Part shown: in pieces, positions 26,358 through 36,325 of the stretch | Numbering within the stretch: the stretch's first letter is position 1 | How the letters are laid out: each line of letters starts with the position of its first letter | Source of the DNA: Frigidibacter oleivorans | GTDB lineage: Bacteria > Pseudomonadota > Alphaproteobacteria > Rhodobacterales > Rhodobacteraceae | Assembly: GCF_003993775.1 (NCBI RefSeq) | Contig: NZ_RJRZ01000009.1 | Span: 62,001 to 126,000, forward strand | Reading direction: 5' to 3' | DNA: 64,000 bases | Made by a program: the position numbers and the translations under genes | The notes under the pieces: generated by a model | Database searches by the model: none | What the model saw: the letters and a program-made list of their open reading frames with translations, nothing else | Told to the model about the DNA's origin: nothing

Positions 26358-27166
26358 CAGAACGGATGCCCGGGCAGGGTGAGGACCAGGAACAGCCGGC
26401 GGAAGGGGAACAGGACCGCCCCGTCCGGCTCCACCGGATAGGCGGCGGCCAGCGCCTCGTCATAGCGGGCGACCAGCGCCGACAGTTCGCCCGGCGCCAG
26501 CGCCTCGGCATAGGGCGGCAGCAGCGTCGGTTCGAGGAACTGGCGCACCGGATGGCCGCTGCCGGCGGACCCGGGGTCCAGCCGATGCAGGTATTCGGTT
26601 TCCCAGATGTCGAGTTGCCCCAGTGGCGTCAGCAGCCGGTGATAGTCGATCGGGGCCAGCACCGGCGCGGGTTCGGCAATCGTCCGGTCGGGGAACATGT
26701 CCAGCGTGAATTCGCGCAGGAAGCGGTGCGAGGGCGCGGCGGCCTGCCGGGGCATCTGCACCGCCAGCGTCCCGCCGGGGGCGAGGTGACCGGCAAGGGT
26801 CGGGAACAGCCTGTCGTGATCGGCCAGCCAGTGCAGCGCCGCGCAGGAAAAGATCAGCGCCGGCGCGGTGGCCGGGTCCCATGTGGCGATGCCCTCGGCC
26901 AGGCAGCGGCGGTAGGCGCCGGTGGCGGCCGCCCGCGCCAGCATCCGGTCCGACCGGTCGATCCCGGTCAGGGCACGGTCGGGAAAGCGGGCGGCGAGCG
27001 CCGGACCCGCCGCACCGCTGCCGCATCCCAGATCGACCACGCCGCCTTCGGGCAGGTCCCCCACCCGTGCCAGAAGTTCCAGCGCCGGGCGCAGGCCCGT
27101 CCCGCCGGCGCGGTCGTCCGCATCCGGGGTCGGGTCGGCAATGGCGCGGCCCGGGGCGTCAGCCAT
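26357..27166 (-). CDS. tam: SAM-dependent methyltransferase, trans-aconitate 2-methyltransferase-like
   Basis: 269 residues. The class I methyltransferase fold shows motif I VVDLGCGSGAAGPAL, motif II LTGIDRSDRML, and the Tam-family stretch IFSCAALHWLADHDRLFPTLAGHL, then LAVQMPRQ. Overall length and block order match Tam, which methylates trans-aconitate to remove an aconitase inhibitor. It lies nine bases after ftsH on the same strand. The family assignment is likely, but the methyl acceptor is not proven. Confidence 0.78.
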   Translation of the reverse strand: MADAPGRAIADPTPDADDRAGGTGLRPALELLARVGDLPEGGVVDLGCGSGAAGPALAARFPDRALTGIDRSDRMLARAAATGAYRRCLAEGIATWDPATAPALIFSCAALHWLADHDRLFPTLAGHLAPGGTLAVQMPRQAAAPSHRFLREFTLDMFPDRTIAEPAPVLAPIDYHRLLTPLGQLDIWETEYLHRLDPGSAGSGHPVRQFLEPTLLPPYAEALAPGELSALVARYDEALAAAYPVEPDGAVLFPFRRLFLVLTLPGHPF

Positions 27167-27174
27167 GCCCCGGC

Positions 27175-29085
27175 TCAGGCGGTGGGTTCCGGTTCCAGCC
27201 CGCCGCCCTTCGGCGCGCGCGGCTTGGAGGTGCGGGGGATCGCGGTCAGGCCCGGCGCGTTGCCCGACCCGAGGTCGTCGCCATCGTCGCCGCCCAGCTG
27301 TTCACCGCGGATCACCTTGCGGATTTCCTCGCCGGTCAGGGTTTCGTATTCCAGCAGGCCCTTGGCCAGACGTTCGAACTGATCGGGCTGTTCGAGCAGG
27401 ATCTTGCGAGCGTGCTGGTAGCCTTCCTCGATCAGCGCCTTCACCTCTTCCTCGATCATCTCCTTGGTATGGGCCGAGACCGAGAAGCCGCCGGTATTGC
27501 CCTGATAGCCCTCATGCGCCTCGGAATAGTCGATGTTGCCCACCTTGTCCGACATGCCCCAGCGCATGACCATCGCCCGGGCCAGCTGGCTGGCCTGCTG
27601 GATGTCGCCCACCGGGCCGGAGGATACGCCCTCCTCGCCATACTTGATGATCTCGGCCGCCTTGCCCGCCATGGTCATGGCGATGCGCTGCTTGGCCTCA
27701 TCCTTGTGGTATTGCAGCTTGTCCAGTTCCGGCAGGCTGACCACCATGCCGAGCGCGCCGCCGCGGGGGATGATCGTGGCCTTGTAGACCGGGTCGCATT
27801 TCGGCAGCGCCATGCCGACGATGGCGTGGCCGGCCTCGTGATAGGCGGTCTTTTCCTTCTGCTCGTCGGTCAGCACCATCGACCGGCGCTCGACGCCCAT
27901 CATCACCTTGTCCTTGGCGTTCTCGAAATCCTCCATCGCGACGAAGCGACGGCCGACGCGGGCGGCCATCAGCGCCGCCTCGTTGACGAGGTTCATCAGG
28001 TCGGCGCCGGAAAAGCCGGGCGTGCCGCGCGCGATCAGGCGCAGGTCCACGTCGGGGCCGAGCGGCACCTTGCGGGCATGGACGTTCAGGATCTTCTCGC
28101 GGCCCTTGATGTCGGGGTTCGGCACATGGATCTGCCGGTCGAAGCGGCCGGGGCGCAGCAGCGCCGGGTCCAGCACGTCGCGGCGGTTGGTGGCCGCGAT
28201 GATGATGATCCCCTCGTTCGCCTCGAACCCGTCCATCTCGACCAGCAGCTGGTTCAGCGTCTGCTCGCGTTCGTCATTGCCGCCGCCGAAGCCCACGCCC
28301 CGGCTGCGGCCCACGGCGTCGATCTCGTCGATGAAGACGATGCAGGGGGCGTTCTTCTTGGCCTGTTCGAACATGTCGCGCACCCGGCTGGCGCCGACGC
28401 CCACGAACATTTCCACGAAGTCCGAGCCCGAGATGGTGAAGAAGGGCACGCCCGCCTCGCCCGCGATGGCGCGCGCGAGCAGCGTCTTGCCGGTGCCGGG
28501 CGGGCCGACCAGCAGCGCGCCCTTGGGGATCTTGCCGCCCAGACGGCTGAACTTCTGCGGGTTGCGCAGGAATTCGACGATTTCTTCCAGCTCTTCCTTG
28601 GCCTCGTCGATGCCGGCCACATCGTCGAAGGTGACGCGGCCCTGCTTTTCGGTCAGCAGCTTCGCGCGGCTCTTGCCGAAGCCCATCGCGCCGCCGCGCC
28701 CGCCGCCCTGCATCCGGTTCATGAAGAAGATCCAGATGCCGATCAGCAAGAGGAAGGGCAGCCACAGCGACAGCATCGACAGGAAGCCCGACTGCTCCTG
28801 CCGCTCGACCCGCACCTCGACATTGTTGGCGATCAGCCGGTCCGAGATCTCTTCGGCCTCGGGCTTGACGGTCGCGTATTGCTGGCCGTCCTTGCCGCGG
28901 ATGATCACCTGCTCGCCGTCAAGGATGACGCTCGCCACCTCGCCCCGGTCCACGCGCTGGATGAAATCGGAATAGCTGATCTGCCGCGAGTTCATCGTGC
29001 TCTGCCCACCGGAGAACAGGTTGAACAGGGCCAGGATCAACAGGAACAGCACGACCCAGAAGGCGATGTTGCGTGCGTTGCCCAA
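27175..29085 (-). CDS. ftsH: ATP-dependent zinc metalloprotease FtsH
   Basis: 636 residues. Inner-membrane AAA protease that degrades misfolded and regulatory proteins. Two N-terminal helices (about 6-24 and 103-122) flank a periplasmic domain; AAA core with Walker A GPPGTGKT near 194-201, the SRH region [16 protein letters not shown], and zinc site HEAGH near residue 415. I start at TTG 29085, which has a perfect GGAGG eight bases upstream and gives [10 protein letters not shown], the usual start of rhodobacterial FtsH. The ATGs at 29103 and 29100 lie before that Shine-Dalgarno and lack one of their own. It lies downstream of tilS in the Tol-Pal run. Confidence 0.95.
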   Translation of the reverse strand: MGNARNIAFWVVLFLLILALFNLFSGGQSTMNSRQISYSDFIQRVDRGEVASVILDGEQVIIRGKDGQQYATVKPEAEEISDRLIANNVEVRVERQEQSGFLSMLSLWLPFLLLIGIWIFFMNRMQGGGRGGAMGFGKSRAKLLTEKQGRVTFDDVAGIDEAKEELEEIVEFLRNPQKFSRLGGKIPKGALLVGPPGTGKTLLARAIAGEAGVPFFTISGSDFVEMFVGVGASRVRDMFEQAKKNAPCIVFIDEIDAVGRSRGVGFGGGNDEREQTLNQLLVEMDGFEANEGIIIIAATNRRDVLDPALLRPGRFDRQIHVPNPDIKGREKILNVHARKVPLGPDVDLRLIARGTPGFSGADLMNLVNEAALMAARVGRRFVAMEDFENAKDKVMMGVERRSMVLTDEQKEKTAYHEAGHAIVGMALPKCDPVYKATIIPRGGALGMVVSLPELDKLQYHKDEAKQRIAMTMAGKAAEIIKYGEEGVSSGPVGDIQQASQLARAMVMRWGMSDKVGNIDYSEAHEGYQGNTGGFSVSAHTKEMIEEEVKALIEEGYQHARKILLEQPDQFERLAKGLLEYETLTGEEIRKVIRGEQLGGDDGDDLGSGNAPGLTAIPRTSKPRAPKGGGLEPEPTA

Positions 29086-29177
29086 GGGGGGAACCTCCAT
29101 CATTCGGATACCGGACAGACCCCGTTCCGGGGCAAGGGCATCGCTTGCGCTTCAAAATAGGGATTTGCGGCCCGGGT

Positions 29178-30422
29178 TCAATCCAGGAACAGCGCATCGA
29201 ACGCGTCCTCGTCGCCGCAGGCGGAAACCGCCCGCCAGCCGGCACCCTGCCCGGCGAAGGGTGCGGACAGAAGTCGGTCGCCCTGCCACAGCGCCGGCGT
29301 CGCCAGCAGCGCGGCGCGGGGCAGCCCGGCGGCACGCCAGTCCGGGCAGGCGGCCAGCCCCTCGGGGCCGAGCGCGCGGATCTCCGCCCCGGGGGCGGGC
29401 GGGCCCTCGATCCGCCAGCGCCCGTCCCAGACGGCATCGGCGGGCGCCGTCAGCCCCACCACGGCGGCAGGTTCGCGCACCAACCGCAGCGCGCCCGCCT
29501 CGGGCAGGATCAGGCATCCGGCCAGCGTCGCCGCGCGCCCCTCCATCGCCGCCTCGACGGCGCGGCGCAGCGCGGCCAGCCGCGGGCGGTAGGGTTCGCG
29601 CCCGATCCAGCGCAGCGCGGCCGAGATCAGCCGCAGCCGCGTCTCCTCGGCCAGATCGCGCAGGCCGGGGGCCAGCACCACGCCGCCCGCCTCGACCCGC
29701 GCGATGTCGCGCGCGGCCCGGCGCGCTGCCGCCTGCAGCACCGCCTGCGCCATCCGCAGCCGGTCGGCCGTGCCGATCAGTCCCGCCACGCCCAGCCCCA
29801 GCGGCTCCAGCACCGTCAGGGCGGTGCGGGCCTTCACCCGGTCGAAGCGCGGGTCGTCGTTCGACGGATCGTCCACCCAGTCGATGCCATGCGCCGACAG
29901 CCACTGGCGCAGCGCCGCGCGGCGCAGGCCCAGCATCGGCCGCAGCCAGATCACCCCGTGCGAGCGGCGCTCTGCCGCCATGCCCGCCAGCCCGTCCACG
30001 CCCGACCCGCGCGCCAGCCGCAAGAGCACGGTCTCCGCCTGGTCGTCGGCGGTATGGCCCAGCACCACGGCGCGCAGGCCTTCTTCCCGCGCCCAGCCGG
30101 AGATCAGCGTCTGCCGTGCCTGCCGCGCCCGGTCCTGAAGGTTGCCGCGCCCGTCCCAGCCCTGCCAGCGCAGGATCCGGTGCGGCACCTTCAGCCCGTG
30201 ACACAGCCGTGCCACGCCCTCGGCCTCGGCCGAGGCTTCGGACCGCAGCCCGTGATCCACGGTGACGGCGGCCAGCGGCGGGCCGCCCGCCGCATCGCGC
30301 CATTCCGCCAGCAGGTGCAGCAGCGCGACGGAATCGCCGCCGCCGGAAACGGCGACGCCCAGGCGGTCGAACCGCCCGGGCGTGACACCTTCGACGATCG
30401 TGGACAACAGGGGGTCGCGCAC
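29178..30422 (-). CDS. tilS: tRNA(Ile)-lysidine synthetase
   Basis: 414 residues. Converts cytidine 34 of the CAU-anticodon isoleucine tRNA to lysidine, allowing AUA reading. PP-loop SGGGDS at 26-31, then VDHGLR, LGHTADDQAET and a long C-terminal tRNA-binding part. GTG 30422, eleven bases after the cpoB stop, is preferred over in-frame starts inside cpoB. In many proteobacteria tilS lies between tol-pal and ftsH, as here. Confidence 0.93.
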   Translation of the reverse strand: MRDPLLSTIVEGVTPGRFDRLGVAVSGGGDSVALLHLLAEWRDAAGGPPLAAVTVDHGLRSEASAEAEGVARLCHGLKVPHRILRWQGWDGRGNLQDRARQARQTLISGWAREEGLRAVVLGHTADDQAETVLLRLARGSGVDGLAGMAAERRSHGVIWLRPMLGLRRAALRQWLSAHGIDWVDDPSNDDPRFDRVKARTALTVLEPLGLGVAGLIGTADRLRMAQAVLQAAARRAARDIARVEAGGVVLAPGLRDLAEETRLRLISAALRWIGREPYRPRLAALRRAVEAAMEGRAATLAGCLILPEAGALRLVREPAAVVGLTAPADAVWDGRWRIEGPPAPGAEIRALGPEGLAACPDWRAAGLPRAALLATPALWQGDRLLSAPFAGQGAGWRAVSACGDEDAFDALFLD

Positions 30423-30432
30423 CCGGCCTGCC

Positions 30433-31290
30433 CTAGTTGCAGCCGAACCGGCTGAGGGCCGAGGCCGCCTCGGCCGTCGCCATATGCCCCGGGAAGCGGG
30501 CATTGACCTCGGACAGGGTGACGCAGGCCTCCTGCATCTGGCCCAGCTGGCCGAGCGCGAGGCCCAGCTTCAGCAGGTTGTCGGGCGCCTGCGGGCCGGA
30601 GGGATCGCCCGAGAAGCCGTCGAGATAGGCGCGCGCGGCATTGGCCGTCTCGCCCAGCTGGCTCAGCGCCTCGCCCCGCAGGTAATGCGCCTCGCCGGTC
30701 AGGGGGCCGCCCGTGTAGGTTTGGGTAAAGGCCGCAAAGAGGTCAGCGGCGCGGCGAAAGTCACCTTGACCGAGCACCTCCTTGGCCCGGTCGAAATCCG
30801 CCTGTTCGCTCATTGCCAGTTCCGCTCCGCCGCCCGCGGCGCCGTTGCCCGTCGTCGTGCTGCCGCCCGTCATCCCGCCGCCGGCCGGCGGGACCGCGGC
30901 GGGTGTGGCACCCGCCTCGCCGCCCAGGGTCGCGGTGATCGGCATGTTGCCGATGTCGCAGCCCGGTTCCAGTTCGCACAGCCGGAATTCCAGATCGCCC
31001 ACGCGGTTGGTGCCATCGGCCACCACCCGGTCGATGCGGTTCTGCAATTCCTCGGTCTGCGAGGTCAGGCGCGACAGTTCCGCCTCGATCGTGTTCATCC
31101 GGTCCAGCGCGCTGGCCCCGCCCGCCGCCTGCAGCCCGGCGCCCGAACTGACGAGTTCCGTCTTCAGGCTCTGGATCTGCGTAGCAAGCTGCGACAGCTC
31201 GCTGCGGATGTCGGCCAGCGTGTCGGCCCGCGCCGCCCCGAAGGGCAACGCCGCCAGCAGCGCCGCCAGGGTGATGCCCCTCAGTTTCAT
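30433..31290 (-). CDS. cpoB: Tol-Pal cell-envelope protein CpoB (YbgF)
   Basis: 285-residue periplasmic coordinator of Tol-Pal and peptidoglycan synthesis. Signal peptide ends near AARA (residue 20). The N-terminal coiled coil (IRSELSQLATQIQSLKTEL and TIEAELSRLTSQTEELQNRI) is followed by a Gly/Thr/Ala-rich linker (about 135-160) and three TPR-like repeats to the end. Cys pairs occur near residues 105-115. It follows pal by 14 bases, standard order. Confidence 0.9.
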   Translation of the reverse strand: MKLRGITLAALLAALPFGAARADTLADIRSELSQLATQIQSLKTELVSSGAGLQAAGGASALDRMNTIEAELSRLTSQTEELQNRIDRVVADGTNRVGDLEFRLCELEPGCDIGNMPITATLGGEAGATPAAVPPAGGGMTGGSTTTGNGAAGGGAELAMSEQADFDRAKEVLGQGDFRRAADLFAAFTQTYTGGPLTGEAHYLRGEALSQLGETANAARAYLDGFSGDPSGPQAPDNLLKLGLALGQLGQMQEACVTLSEVNARFPGHMATAEAASALSRFGCN

Positions 31291-31304
31291 GATGCGACGA
31301 TCCC

Positions 31305-31817
31305 TCAGCTTCCGGCCCCGACCGAGATCACTGTGACGGCGCGGCGGTTCTGCGCATAGCAGCTTTCTTCCGAACAGACGGCCAGCGGGCGTTCCTTGCC
31401 ATAGCTGACGGTCCGCAGCCGGCCGCCGGCGACACCCTGGCTGATCAGGAATTCCTGCACCGCCGAGGCGCGGCGCGCGCCGAGCGCGAGGTTGTATTCC
31501 CGCGTGCCCTGTTCGTCGGCATGGCCTTCGATGATGGCGGTGTACTGGGGATGGCTGTTCAGCCATTGCGCCTGACCGGTCAGGATCATCCGCGCCTCGG
31601 GCGTGATCGTCGACTGGTCGACCTGGAACAGCACCCGGTCGCCGATGGTCTGCGCGAAATAGGCCGGCGAGTTCGGATCGTTAGCACCGCCCTGGCCGTA
31701 GCCGGCGCCGCCCGCACCGGCACCGCCCGGTCCGCCCGCGCCGAACCGGTCGGGGTTGTTGCACGCGGCAAGCGCCAGCGCGCCGATCAGGAGCAGGGCC
31801 GAGGAATGCAGTTTCAT
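31305..31817 (-). CDS. pal: Peptidoglycan-associated lipoprotein Pal
   Basis: 170 residues. Outer-membrane lipoprotein that binds peptidoglycan and TolB. Lipobox LAAC (Cys19), a Gly-rich linker, then the OmpA-like domain with VLFQVDQSTIT, EGHADEQGTREYNLALG and RRAVTVISVG. The Asp and Arg residues expected for diaminopimelate binding are in place. Located between tolB and cpoB. Confidence 0.95.
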   Translation of the reverse strand: MKLHSSALLLIGALALAACNNPDRFGAGGPGGAGAGGAGYGQGGANDPNSPAYFAQTIGDRVLFQVDQSTITPEARMILTGQAQWLNSHPQYTAIIEGHADEQGTREYNLALGARRASAVQEFLISQGVAGGRLRTVSYGKERPLAVCSEESCYAQNRRAVTVISVGAGS

Positions 31818-31930
31818 GTGTCTCTGTCCGCCTTGGTTGAGCCTCGGGCCGGAAGCCGGGCCATTCGTTGATCAGGTTAGCATCGCGCCGCGGCGATGGA
31901 AACGTGGCGGGCGCGGGGGGCGCCCGCGCC

Positions 31931-33268
31931 TCAGGGCAGCAGCGGCGACCAGGCCGGGTCCGAGGCCGCGCCGGCCGTCGCCACCGGCTTCAGGTTCCGG
32001 CCCGAGATGTCGACGGAATACAGCCGCGGCTCGCCCCCTGCCCCCGCCGTTTCGCGGGTGAACATCAGCACCCGGCCATTCGGCGCCCAGGTCGGACCCT
32101 CGTCAAGGAACGACGCCGTGAGCAGCCGCTCCTCGCTGCCATCGGTGCGCATCACCCCGATGTGGAAACGGCCGGCATTCTGCTTGGTGAAGGCCACGAG
32201 GTCGCCGCGCGGCGACCAGACCGGGGTGCCATAGCGGCCTTGGCCAAAGCTGATCCGCGTCGGCTCGCCGCCATTCGCGCCCATGACATACAGCTGCTGC
32301 GTGCCCGAGCGGTCGGATTCGAACACGATCCGGCTGCCATCGGGGCTGAACGAGGGCGCCGTCTCGATGGCCGGGGTGTTGGTCAGCCGCACCGACTGGC
32401 CCGAGCCGAGGTCCATCTTCCAGATGTCGGTATTGCCGCCCTGTTCCAGCGAATAAACGACCTGACGGCCATCGGGCGAAAAGCGCGGCGCGAAGGTCAT
32501 CGTGCCCGGCGTTTCCGGCAGCAACTGCGCCTGGACGCTGGCCACGTTCAGCAGCTTGATCCGCGGGAAGCCCGTCTCGAATGTGGTGTAGAGGATGCGG
32601 TCGCCGGCGGGCGAAAAGCGCGGCGCCAGGACGATGGTGCTGGAATCCGTCAGGTACTGGACGTTGGCGCCGTCGTAATCCATCACCGCCAGCCGCTTGG
32701 CACGCTGGTCCTTCGGCCCGCTTTCCGCGACGAAGACCACGCGGCTGTCGAAATAGCCGCCCTCGCCGGTGATGCGGCTGTAGGCGGCGTCGGCCACCTT
32801 GTGCGCCATCCGTCGCCAGCTGCCGGTGGTGGCGGCGAATTGCAGCCCCTCGCCCAGGGGCTGGCCGGAATAGACGTCGAACAGCCGGAACTTCACCACC
32901 AGCCGGTCGCCCTGCACATTGACCGCGCCGGTGATCAGCGCCTCGGCATTGATCGCCTGCCAGTCGGCATAGGCGATGGGCGCGTCGAAGCTGGTGACGC
33001 GGCTGATATGCGCGCCGGCCGGGATCTCGCGGAACAGCCCGGTGCCGGTCAGGTCGCTGGCCACGACGCGGGCGATGTCGGTGGCATATTGCTGCGCCGC
33101 CGGCGTCTCGGCCACGAAGTCCGGGACCGCATAGGGCAAGGGCTCGATCACCCCTTCGGTGATCTCGATGCGCAGCGGGCCGCGATCCTGTGCGGCGGCG
33201 GGCAGGGAGTGGGCAAGGGCCGCGCCGATCAGCGTCGCGGCCAGCGTCAGGGTCCGGAACAGGGGCAT
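31931..33268 (-). CDS. tolB: Tol-Pal periplasmic protein TolB
   Basis: 445 residues. Signal peptide ends around PAAAQ (residue ~25), an N-terminal alpha/beta domain follows, then a six-bladed beta-propeller marked by repeats such as [32 protein letters not shown] and [11 protein letters not shown]. TolB connects Pal with TolA. ATG 33268 has GAGGGAAGG directly upstream; an in-frame ATG at 33301 would add 11 basic residues and is less likely. Confidence 0.95.
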   Translation of the reverse strand: MPLFRTLTLAATLIGAALAHSLPAAAQDRGPLRIEITEGVIEPLPYAVPDFVAETPAAQQYATDIARVVASDLTGTGLFREIPAGAHISRVTSFDAPIAYADWQAINAEALITGAVNVQGDRLVVKFRLFDVYSGQPLGEGLQFAATTGSWRRMAHKVADAAYSRITGEGGYFDSRVVFVAESGPKDQRAKRLAVMDYDGANVQYLTDSSTIVLAPRFSPAGDRILYTTFETGFPRIKLLNVASVQAQLLPETPGTMTFAPRFSPDGRQVVYSLEQGGNTDIWKMDLGSGQSVRLTNTPAIETAPSFSPDGSRIVFESDRSGTQQLYVMGANGGEPTRISFGQGRYGTPVWSPRGDLVAFTKQNAGRFHIGVMRTDGSEERLLTASFLDEGPTWAPNGRVLMFTRETAGAGGEPRLYSVDISGRNLKPVATAGAASDPAWSPLLP

Positions 33269-33369
33269 CGCCTTCCCTCTCTTGCGGGCGGTGTCGCCCA
33301 TCGCTGAATATGCGGGTCTCGTCACGCCCGCTTCGGGGGCCGAACGGCGGACCGGACAGGTTCGTTCCG

Positions 33370-34575
33370 TCATTTGATCCTCATGTTCTCGGGGTTGAAG
33401 ACCATCTCGATCTGGTCCCACTGGTCGTATTTCTCGGGCGGCAGGTCATAGCCCGAGGCGCCGCAGCGGATGATGGCGCGGCGAGCCGCCTCATAGGCCT
33501 GGTTGGCCGCCGCATCCGACCCGCCCTCATAGCCCAGCATCCGGATCGAGGCCGAGATCGGCCGCCCGTCCTGCGCCATGTCGACGCCCACCGTCACCGT
33601 CACCCGCAGCGCGTCCGAGGACAGCGAGCCGGTGTTCCAGCAGGCCTGAACCGCCACGCGCAACGCATCCTTCTCGCCCGCGGTCATCGGCGGGCCGCTG
33701 GCGGCGGTGCCGGTGCCGGCCTGCGTCTCGCCCTGCTGGTTGGCGGCCAGCGCCTCGGCCAGCGCATCGGCGACGGCATCCTCCGAGGTCTCGCGCGGGG
33801 CGGCGGGTTCGGCGGCGGCGGTTTCCGTCTCGGCCGGTTCGGCGGGGGCGGCGGGCCGCTGCGCCGGGCGCGACCGCGGCCGCGAACTCGCCAGCGGGGC
33901 CGAGCTTTCGGGCTCGTCGCTTTCGTTCGCCTCGGTGGCGATCTCGGTCGCGGCCTCTTCGGGCGCGGCCTCCTGCTGCGGCTCCTCGGGCACGGGTTCG
34001 GGCTCGGGCACCTCTTCGGGGCGCGTCTCCTCGACCGGGCGTTCGGCCAGCTCGGCATCGGGTTCCGGCGCCTCGGCGGGGGTCGGCGCCACGCGCGGCG
34101 CGGGCCGGGGCCGCGGCCGGGGGCTGATCTCGCTCAGGATCGTGGCCGAGGGCTGTTCGACCGGCGGCACCGGCGGCGTCGGCGGCAGGTCCGCCACCTC
34201 GGGCACGGGCGGGGTCAGTTCGGTGACGTCGGGGGCCGGGTCCGGCTCGGGCGCGGGTTCCGGCGCGGGGGGCTCGGGCGTCTCGGTCTGCGGCGGGGTT
34301 TCGGCCTGGGGCGGGGCTTCCTCGGCCTCGGGCATCTCGGGCGCGGCGGGGGCCGCGGGCGCCTCGGGCACCGGCTCGGGCGCGCGGCTCGCCGCTGCCT
34401 CGGCCGTGGCCGCGATCGCCGCGAATTCCGTCTCCGACATCAGCGAGACCTGCGTCATCTCGACCGGTTCGTTGGCATGGGGCGGAAACAGCCAGCCGCC
34501 GACGATGGCCCACAGGAACAGGGCCCCGTGTCCGACCGCCGATGCCGTGATGCCGATCCGGTCCGGGCTCGCCAT
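33370..34575 (-). CDS. tolA: Tol-Pal energy-transducing protein TolA
   Basis: 401 residues. One N-terminal inner-membrane helix ([20 protein letters not shown], about 12-31), a long domain extremely rich in Pro, Glu and Ala (about 60-300) and a C-terminal TonB/TolA-like domain with [12 protein letters not shown] and [11 protein letters not shown]. Enteric TolA has an Ala/Lys helical domain II instead; the acidic, proline-rich version is usual in Rhodobacteraceae. It transmits the proton-motive energy harvested by TolQR to the outer membrane during division. Ten bases separate it from tolR. Confidence 0.92.
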   Translation of the reverse strand: MASPDRIGITASAVGHGALFLWAIVGGWLFPPHANEPVEMTQVSLMSETEFAAIAATAEAAASRAPEPVPEAPAAPAAPEMPEAEEAPPQAETPPQTETPEPPAPEPAPEPDPAPDVTELTPPVPEVADLPPTPPVPPVEQPSATILSEISPRPRPRPAPRVAPTPAEAPEPDAELAERPVEETRPEEVPEPEPVPEEPQQEAAPEEAATEIATEANESDEPESSAPLASSRPRSRPAQRPAAPAEPAETETAAAEPAAPRETSEDAVADALAEALAANQQGETQAGTGTAASGPPMTAGEKDALRVAVQACWNTGSLSSDALRVTVTVGVDMAQDGRPISASIRMLGYEGGSDAAANQAYEAARRAIIRCGASGYDLPPEKYDQWDQIEMVFNPENMRIK

Positions 34576-34584
34576 CGCCTGCCC

Positions 34585-35082
34585 CTATTGCCCCGGCGCG
34601 GCCTGTCCGCCCGCCTGCACCCCGTCAAAGCGCGGCCCGCCGCCATCCGTCACCAGCACGATCGAGGTGAAGCCGCCCGCGTTCAGCGCGCCCATCACCT
34701 GCACCACCCGTTCATAGGGGATCGCGCCGTCGGCCCGCAGGAACAGCTTGGTATCCGTCCGCTCGGCGGCAATGGCGCGCAGCTTGGGCACCAGTTCCGC
34801 CTCGGGCGTGGGGGTGTTCATGATCGCGATGGCGCCATCGGCCTGAATCGAGATGGTCAGCGGTTCCTCCTGCTGCGCGGGGACCGCCTGCGCGGCGGTC
34901 TTCGGCAGTTCCAGGGGCACGCCCACGGTCATCAGCGGCGCCGCCACCATGAAGATGATCAGCAGCACCAGCATCACGTCCACGAAGGGGGTGATGTTGA
35001 TCTCGCTCATCGCCTGCGCGCGGCCCCGGCGCCGTCCGCGCCGCCCGCCCCCGCCGGACTTCTTCATCACGCCCGCCGCCAT
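34585..35082 (-). CDS. tolR: Tol-Pal protein TolR (ExbD family)
   Basis: 165 residues. A Gly/Arg-rich cytoplasmic start ([12 protein letters not shown]) precedes [22 protein letters not shown], the single transmembrane helix with its conserved proton-channel aspartate, then the periplasmic ExbD fold ending with [17 protein letters not shown]. Works with TolQ as the proton-driven motor. Starts three bases after the tolQ stop. Confidence 0.95.
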   Translation of the reverse strand: MAAGVMKKSGGGGRRGRRRGRAQAMSEINITPFVDVMLVLLIIFMVAAPLMTVGVPLELPKTAAQAVPAQQEEPLTISIQADGAIAIMNTPTPEAELVPKLRAIAAERTDTKLFLRADGAIPYERVVQVMGALNAGGFTSIVLVTDGGGPRFDGVQAGGQAAPGQ

Positions 35083-35085
35083 CGG

Positions 35086-35781
35086 TCAGGCGTCCAGCTG
35101 GCGCGACAGGATGGTCGAGAATTCGTCGGCGAAGGCCTCGTAGCCCGAGATGATCTTTTCGGCGTCGCCGCTGAGCTTGTTGTAGAAGATCACCGCCGGG
35201 ATCGCGGCCAGAAGCCCGATGCCGGTGGCCAGCAGCGCCTCGGCGATGCCCGGCGCCACCACGGCCAGCGAGGTGTCCTGGCTGATGGCGATTTCCTCGA
35301 AGGCCGTCTTGATGCCCCAGACCGTGCCGAAAAGGCCGATGAAGGGCGCCGTCGCCCCGGTGGTGGCCAGAACGCCCAGCCCCGAGGTCAGGTGTTCGCT
35401 TTCGCGCGCGATGGCCACATCCATGGCCCGGTCGATCCGGCTTTGCGCCCCGGCGATCAGCCCGCCATCCTGGCGGTGGCTGCGTCGCCATTCCATCATC
35501 CCGGCGGCGAAGACCTTCTCGCTCGCCCCGTCGGGGGCGCTGCCGATCTTCTCGAACAGCTCGTCCAGCGGCTCGCCCGACCAGAAGGCGCGGTCGAAGA
35601 TGCCCGCCTCGCGCCGGGCCATCCGGTAGGTGATGGTCTTCTGGATGATGATCGCCCAGGACCAGATGCTGGCGCCGACCAGCATCAGCATCACAAGCTT
35701 CACGGTGAGGGAGGCGCGCGCAAAAAGCGCGAGCAAGGAGAAGTCGATCTCCTGCGCCATCGCAAGGGCTTCGGTTTCCAT
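35086..35781 (-). CDS. tolQ: Tol-Pal protein TolQ (MotA/ExbB family)
   Basis: 231 residues with three membrane helices (about 20-40, 135-157 and 170-192), including the conserved segments [17 protein letters not shown] and [20 protein letters not shown]. Proton-channel subunit of the Tol-Pal motor that constricts the outer membrane during division. A promoter candidate lies at 35837-35866. An in-frame ATG seven codons in (MAQEID) is an alternative start. Confidence 0.95.
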   Translation of the reverse strand: METEALAMAQEIDFSLLALFARASLTVKLVMLMLVGASIWSWAIIIQKTITYRMARREAGIFDRAFWSGEPLDELFEKIGSAPDGASEKVFAAGMMEWRRSHRQDGGLIAGAQSRIDRAMDVAIARESEHLTSGLGVLATTGATAPFIGLFGTVWGIKTAFEEIAISQDTSLAVVAPGIAEALLATGIGLLAAIPAVIFYNKLSGDAEKIISGYEAFADEFSTILSRQLDA

Positions 35782-35836
35782 GTCTCTGTCTGCTCGCCGG
35801 TTGGGGCCGCATTCCGCGCGGCCCTCTTTGCACGCC

Positions 35837-35866
35837 TATCTACACGTGCGAAAGGCCGGGTGCCAA
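35837..35866 (-). promoter_or_regulatory. Candidate promoter of the tolQRAB-pal operon
   Basis: On the minus strand TTGGCA (35866-35861) is followed after 18 bases by TAGATA (35842-35837). Predicted transcription would start about 50 bases before tolQ, in the 154-base gap that separates tolQ from ybgC. Both hexamers match four of six consensus bases. Confidence 0.5.
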
Positions 35867-35935
35867 CACATCTGCGTCACCCGTGCGGCATGAAACCGCC
35901 AATTTTCGCCGCAGGGCGGCGAAGCGGGCGGATGC

Positions 35936-36325
35936 TCAGCCGCCGGGCAGCCGCAGCGCCGCCGGCAGCCGCGCCGGCCGCCCCGCCGCCGTCAGGCCGA
36001 CCAGCGTCACCCGCGCCGCGAACAGCCGCGCGCCGTCCCTGAGCACGGTCTGGTCCAGCACGATCCGCGCGCCGGTGGCGGCGACGAGGGCCGTCTCGAC
36101 CGTCAGCAGGTCGTCGAAGCGCGCCGGGCGCAGATAGTCCGCCTCGACCCGGCGCACGGCGAAGACCAGCCCCTCGCCCGCCTTCAGCGCGGCCTGGTCG
36201 ATCCCCAGCCCGCGCACCCATTCGCTGCGGGCGCGTTCGATGAACTTCAGGTAATTGGCGTAATAGACGATCCCGGCGAGGTCCGTATCCTCGTAATAGA
36301 CCCGGCAGGTGAAGCGGTGGATCAT
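35936..36325 (-). CDS. ybgC: Tol-Pal-associated acyl-CoA thioesterase YbgC
   Basis: 129-residue 4HBT-family hotdog thioesterase. The active-site region YEDTDLAGIVYYANYLKFIE (residues 11-30) is the YbgC signature with its catalytic aspartate; the histidine found in the enteric enzyme's YHASY is a tyrosine here. It lies at the front of the tol genes, as in most proteobacteria. The ATG overlaps the stop of the upstream gene (ATGA). Confidence 0.93.
   Translation of the reverse strand: MIHRFTCRVYYEDTDLAGIVYYANYLKFIERARSEWVRGLGIDQAALKAGEGLVFAVRRVEADYLRPARFDDLLTVETALVAATGARIVLDQTVLRDGARLFAARVTLVGLTAAGRPARLPAALRLPGG

Noticed and set aside
26881-29160. Open frame of about 759 codons opposite ftsH
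   Set aside because: Shadow of the ftsH codon bias; no domain, and it covers unrelated gene boundaries.
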